The position numbers and the translations under genes were made by a program. Below, piece by piece: positions 61,531 to 64,000 of a DNA stretch of 64,000 nt. Position 1 is the first letter of the stretch; every line of letters begins with the position of its first letter. Below the pieces are notes generated by a model. It did no database searches. It was not told the origin of the DNA and worked only from the letters and a program-made list of their open reading frames with translations. This stretch comes from an uncultured Bacteroidia bacterium (GTDB lineage: Bacteria > Bacteroidota > Bacteroidia > Bacteroidales > F082), in assembly GCA_902769875.1 (NCBI GenBank), contig CACXQV010000020.1:1-64000 (forward strand), read 5' to 3'.

Positions 61531-61558
61531 CGGCGTTTTTCAACCAAGGTAAATATGT

Positions 61559-62029
61559 TCAAAACCCACCTGCATAATAACTGCGGGCAATGTAAGGCGA
61601 AGGTTCGTAATAGGCACTGCCGTTGTAATTGTCGATGGTCTCGCAAATAGGGTTGTTGTAAACCCGAAGGATACCGTCTGCATAGTCTTCATCCTTCGAA
61701 AGCGTATTCAGAATCAGTCTTTTATAAACTTTTCCCATTTGGGTTGCCGTAGGAATGTGCTCGCACAATTCAGGGTCGACTTGGGTGACATCATAATTGC
61801 CTTCTTGCAGATGATACTCGTCAATCCAGTCGGCAGCCACAGACATTGGATTCTCAGAATGAAGCACATCGGCAACGGAGAGTTTCTTCACCAGCTCGTC
61901 ATGTCCCATCGCATTGGCCACATACTTGTTGGGCTGTTTGAGTTGTCTTGCAATCCGCTCAATCATGTAGCAGACAAAATAGAGGTCGTTGGTTGAGACG
62001 GTGTCTTCGGGAAAGTAGAAGTTGGTCAT
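61559..62029 (-). CDS. DUF3791-like partner of a DUF3990 protein
   Basis: A 156-residue protein. The N-terminal half has LYFVCYMIERIARQLKQPNK then VADVLHSENPMSVAADWIDE, similar in order to DUF3791 (helical, ending with a VLHT-like motif). The C-terminal half (LNTLSKDEDYADGILRVYNN) is not recognised. Its start overlaps the stop of the DUF3990 gene (ATGA), so the two are translated together. Probably the antitoxin or partner. Confidence 0.55.
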   Translation of the reverse strand: MTNFYFPEDTVSTNDLYFVCYMIERIARQLKQPNKYVANAMGHDELVKKLSVADVLHSENPMSVAADWIDEYHLQEGNYDVTQVDPELCEHIPTATQMGKVYKRLILNTLSKDEDYADGILRVYNNPICETIDNYNGSAYYEPSPYIARSYYAGGF

Positions 62030-62490
62030 AATTCATAGCTCCTTTCAAACTGGATGGATGAGAGTGACTTTGGTGTGCAGAAAACGATTTGATGGGTGGG
62101 ATATTTGAATTTGGCCAGCACCCAGAACGCCTCGCGCGTGATGATGCCGTCCATCAAATCCTCTATGTAATCCCAAATCTGGTCATCGGCCATCGGCCCT
62201 TCCACGATGTCGAAGTCATGTGGTGTTCCTTGTCTGCAATTGATGACGAAATCAAGCCATTCTTCGGTCATTTCGGGGAAGGAACAGATTTTCAAAGTCG
62301 GATCGTGATGATAATGGTACACTGAAACGACGCTGTCGCCTTTTTTCGTTATAGCCCATTTCCGGGCTTGCTTTTCCAAGTTAGTACAATAGAATCCATA
62401 GCCGAAATCCTTGTAGAATCCCATAACGAGAATCTTAGGGTTATCGACTTTCACATTGCTGCCATGATATAGAGTCATTGTTTCGTTCAT
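62026..62490 (-). CDS. DUF3990 (ADP-ribosyltransferase-like) protein
   Basis: A 154-residue protein. MTLYHGSNVKVDNPKILV, FGYGFYCTNLEKQARKWA and SVVSVYHYH follow the ART-fold pattern (His/Arg strand, aromatic, then the later acidic strand) of DUF3990. Such proteins act as ADP-ribosylating toxins in type II-like pairs. The ATG at 62490 lies 5 bp after a reverse -7 element (TATCTTTG at 62503-62496), which implies a leaderless message. The upstream part of the longer frame is not coding. Confidence 0.75.
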   Translation of the reverse strand: MNETMTLYHGSNVKVDNPKILVMGFYKDFGYGFYCTNLEKQARKWAITKKGDSVVSVYHYHHDPTLKICSFPEMTEEWLDFVINCRQGTPHDFDIVEGPMADDQIWDYIEDLMDGIITREAFWVLAKFKYPTHQIVFCTPKSLSSIQFERSYEL

Positions 62491-62534
62491 AGCCGCAAAG
62501 ATAGTCTTTTTTCCACACTTCCCGATATTTTCAC

Positions 62535-62542
62535 TATATTTG
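62535..62542 (+). promoter_or_regulatory. -7 element (TATATTTG) of the small membrane protein/MNT/HEPN operon
   Basis: TATATTTG 17 bp before the ATG at 62560. The same element and the following 30 bp occur at 61417. Confidence 0.65.
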
Positions 62543-62559
62543 CCGCAAATTTCAAGGCC

Positions 62560-62778
62560 ATGCAACTCTCGGAACAACAGAAAGCCATCGTGAAGGTCGC
62601 GCCAATTGGACTGATTGGCATGTTGGGTGTTCCATTGTTTAATGTATGCATCGGACGGCAAACTTGGATGGATACGCTTCGGGATTCTTTAATGAGCATA
62701 GGTGTTTGGGCGGTCTTGATCGGGTTGTTTTTGCTTGGGTCGAGGGTGCCGAAAAATGGGAAAGGAGAAGCAAAATGA
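62560..62778 (+). CDS. Small membrane protein in a MNT/HEPN operon
   Basis: A 72-residue protein with two hydrophobic segments (VAPIGLIGMLGVPLFNV and MSIGVWAVLIGLFLLGS) and a basic tail. Not recognised. Its stop overlaps the start of the nucleotidyltransferase gene (ATGA), so it is part of that operon. Confidence 0.65.
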   Translation: MQLSEQQKAIVKVAPIGLIGMLGVPLFNVCIGRQTWMDTLRDSLMSIGVWAVLIGLFLLGSRVPKNGKGEAK

Positions 62779-63089
62779 GTAGAAAGGAAATAGTGTTACA
62801 AATTCAGATGCTGATGCGGCATTTGTTTCCCACTGCGGAGGTCATTTTGTATGGCAGCGAGGCTCGTGGTGAGGCAAGGCCCGACAGCGATATAGACCTG
62901 CTTATCCTTGTCGATGGCGACAAACTTACTTTGGCACAGGAAGATGCGGTCACCACACCACTCTATGAATTGGAATTGCAAACAGGCGTAGTCATCAGCC
63001 CGATTGTGATGCTGAAAAAGCAATGGGAAAACCGCCCGTTGGTAACACCATTTTACCTCAATGTAATGAAGGAAGGAGTAAGACTATGA
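62775..63089 (+). CDS. MNT-type nucleotidyltransferase
   Basis: A 104-residue minimal nucleotidyltransferase: EVILYGSEARGEARPDSDID has the GSxARG...SDxD signature. Longer upstream frame ignored because the ATG at 62775 is coupled to the previous stop. It overlaps the HEPN gene by 4 bp. Likely the antitoxin half of a HEPN/MNT pair. Confidence 0.87.
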   Translation: MSRKEIVLQIQMLMRHLFPTAEVILYGSEARGEARPDSDIDLLILVDGDKLTLAQEDAVTTPLYELELQTGVVISPIVMLKKQWENRPLVTPFYLNVMKEGVRL

Positions 63090-63508
63090 GCGGATTGGAT
63101 GACGAAAGCAGAAAAGCCTTGGTTGATTATCGCCTTGAAAGGGCGTATTCCACGATGAAGGAGGCATCCGTAATGTCCGAAAAGGAGTTCTATAATGCTG
63201 CGGTGAATCGGTTGTATTATGCGTGTTATTATGCTACGGAAGCCTTGCTTTTGAAACATAAAATCGAAGCCAAGTCACATGCAGGAGTTAAGGTTATGCT
63301 TGGACTGCATTTTGTGTCAAAAGGATTGGTGCCAGTCTCGATTGGCAAAATATTGTCAACACTTTATGAAAAAAGGCAAAGCGGTGATTATGACGACTTT
63401 ATCTATTGCGACAAGGAAATGACCGATGACCTCACAATACAAGCACAAACATTTATTGACTACGTTGTTAAGTTAGTACATGATGATTCCATAGAATTGA
63501 ACGATTAA
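63086..63508 (+). CDS. HEPN domain protein
   Basis: A 140-residue helical protein with LVDYRLERAYSTMKEASVMS and AAVNRLYYACYYATEALLLK, the two helices of the stand-alone HEPN family that pairs with MNT proteins. The R-x4-H catalytic motif of HepT is not seen in this version, so an RNase role is uncertain. Translationally coupled to the nucleotidyltransferase. Confidence 0.82.
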   Translation: MSGLDDESRKALVDYRLERAYSTMKEASVMSEKEFYNAAVNRLYYACYYATEALLLKHKIEAKSHAGVKVMLGLHFVSKGLVPVSIGKILSTLYEKRQSGDYDDFIYCDKEMTDDLTIQAQTFIDYVVKLVHDDSIELND

Positions 63509-63519
63509 ACTTATATCAA

Positions 63520-64000
63520 ATGAAAAAACTTTTCTCATTAATCGCAGCATTAACGCTGACATTGATGGTGGCCCGCGCCGACGAAGGCATGTGGCTGCCT
63601 TATTCGTTGAATGGCCAGAACTTGGCCGAAATGCAAGCCATGGGCTGCAAGCTCACGGCGGAGCAAATCTTCAGCTTCAACCAACCCAGCTTGAAAGACG
63701 CCATCGTGCAATTCGGTGGCGGCTGCACGGGCGAAATCATCTCCCCTGAAGGCCTGCTGCTCACCAACCACCACTGCGGCCTGAGCTATGTGCAAAAACA
63801 TTCGTCCATCGAGCACGACTACCTCACCGACGGCTTCTGGGCCAAGAGCAAGGGCGAAGAGCTGCCCAATGCAGGGCTGTCAGTCCTGTTCTTGAACAAG
63901 GTGGAAGACGTAACCGAGGCTGTGTTGCAAGGCGTCACCGCCGAGACTTCGGAGGCCGACCGCCAAGAGCTGGTGAGCAAAAACTCGCGCCAGATTGCCA
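63520..64000 (+). CDS. S46 family dipeptidyl-peptidase (partial)
   Basis: Signal peptide (MKKLFSLIAALTLTLMVARA), then DEGMWLPYSLNGQNLAEMQA and the catalytic-His region GEIISPEGLLLTNHHCGLSY, the hallmark of DPP7/DPP11-type S46 peptidases. These cut dipeptides off oligopeptides in the periplasm of asaccharolytic or protein-using Bacteroidales. The gene runs off the end of the window after 160 codons. Confidence 0.93.
   Translation, partial: MKKLFSLIAALTLTLMVARADEGMWLPYSLNGQNLAEMQAMGCKLTAEQIFSFNQPSLKDAIVQFGGGCTGEIISPEGLLLTNHHCGLSYVQKHSSIEHDYLTDGFWAKSKGEELPNAGLSVLFLNKVEDVTEAVLQGVTAETSEADRQELVSKNSRQIA

Noticed and set aside
1..64000. rRNA or tRNA genes
   Set aside because: No tRNA T-loop signature or rRNA-like segment was found by reading both strands; a covariance search would be needed to exclude them fully.

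Overview
The window is chromosomal DNA from a member of the Bacteroidota, most likely the order Bacteroidales. Several things support this. Genes are preceded by the phylum's TAnnTTTG -7 promoter element, often very close to the start codon. Secreted proteins carry type IX secretion (T9SS) C-terminal sorting domains. Lineage-typical families are present: DUF4270 lipoprotein, IPExxxVDY protein, DUF3244, EFR1 flavodoxin/ferredoxin, S46 peptidase, and ATPases with DUF4143. The strain was not identified.

Layout, left half. 1-4.5 kb holds the end of a surface protein, an AAA ATPase, an S41 peptidase operon and an AbiD/F-type HEPN gene. 4.7-9.9 kb holds metG and polA; polA carries an in-frame 109-bp element with perfect 30-bp inverted repeats. 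10.2-16.3 kb is a secreted-protein cluster behind a membrane TPR/HTH regulator. It contains a GH16 glycanase and three decayed genes: one with an amber stop, and two tandem copies of a T9SS protein with frameshifts. 16.4-22.6 kb is core: acpP, fabF, rnc, an IPExxxVDY gene, a GT39 glycosyltransferase and glnA. 23.1-29.5 kb is an accessory island against the 3' end of meaB. Four degenerate copies of the meaB 3' end, some with a 14-bp inverted repeat, divide it into modules, as expected for serial insertion at one attachment site. 29.5-37.6 kb returns to core genes (meaB, a glycogen synthase-like protein, DUF4270, a cyclophilin, pheS, DUF2461, MATE) plus one MntA/HepT toxin-antitoxin pair.

Right half. 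From 37.7 kb the window is rich in defence and conflict genes: a PIN toxin remnant with its antitoxin, an EcoRI-type methyltransferase beside a DUF262/HNH nuclease, vsr, a large leftward operon (46.2-58.3 kb), a DUF4143 ATPase, a DUF3990/DUF3791-like pair and a second MNT/HEPN pair. The leftward operon combines an OLD-like ATPase, a TOPRIM-like DUF3226 protein, a DNA methyltransferase, a protein with an HSP90-like and a histidine-kinase-like ATPase domain, a receiver-like protein, a McrB-like AAA+ protein, an AlbA/Schlafen-type protein and a DUF2357 nuclease. Overlapping stops and starts tie the first five together. It is the best candidate here for an undescribed multi-part anti-phage system.

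A second theme is repeats. The window carries several families of short palindromes and 7-bp-phased tandem repeats. They lie between genes and, in frame, inside polA, the TPR regulator, the GT39 gene, vsr, the DUF262 gene and the EFR1 gene. Small tandem duplications account exactly for two of the frameshifts seen. All family calls come from reading motifs, without database searches.
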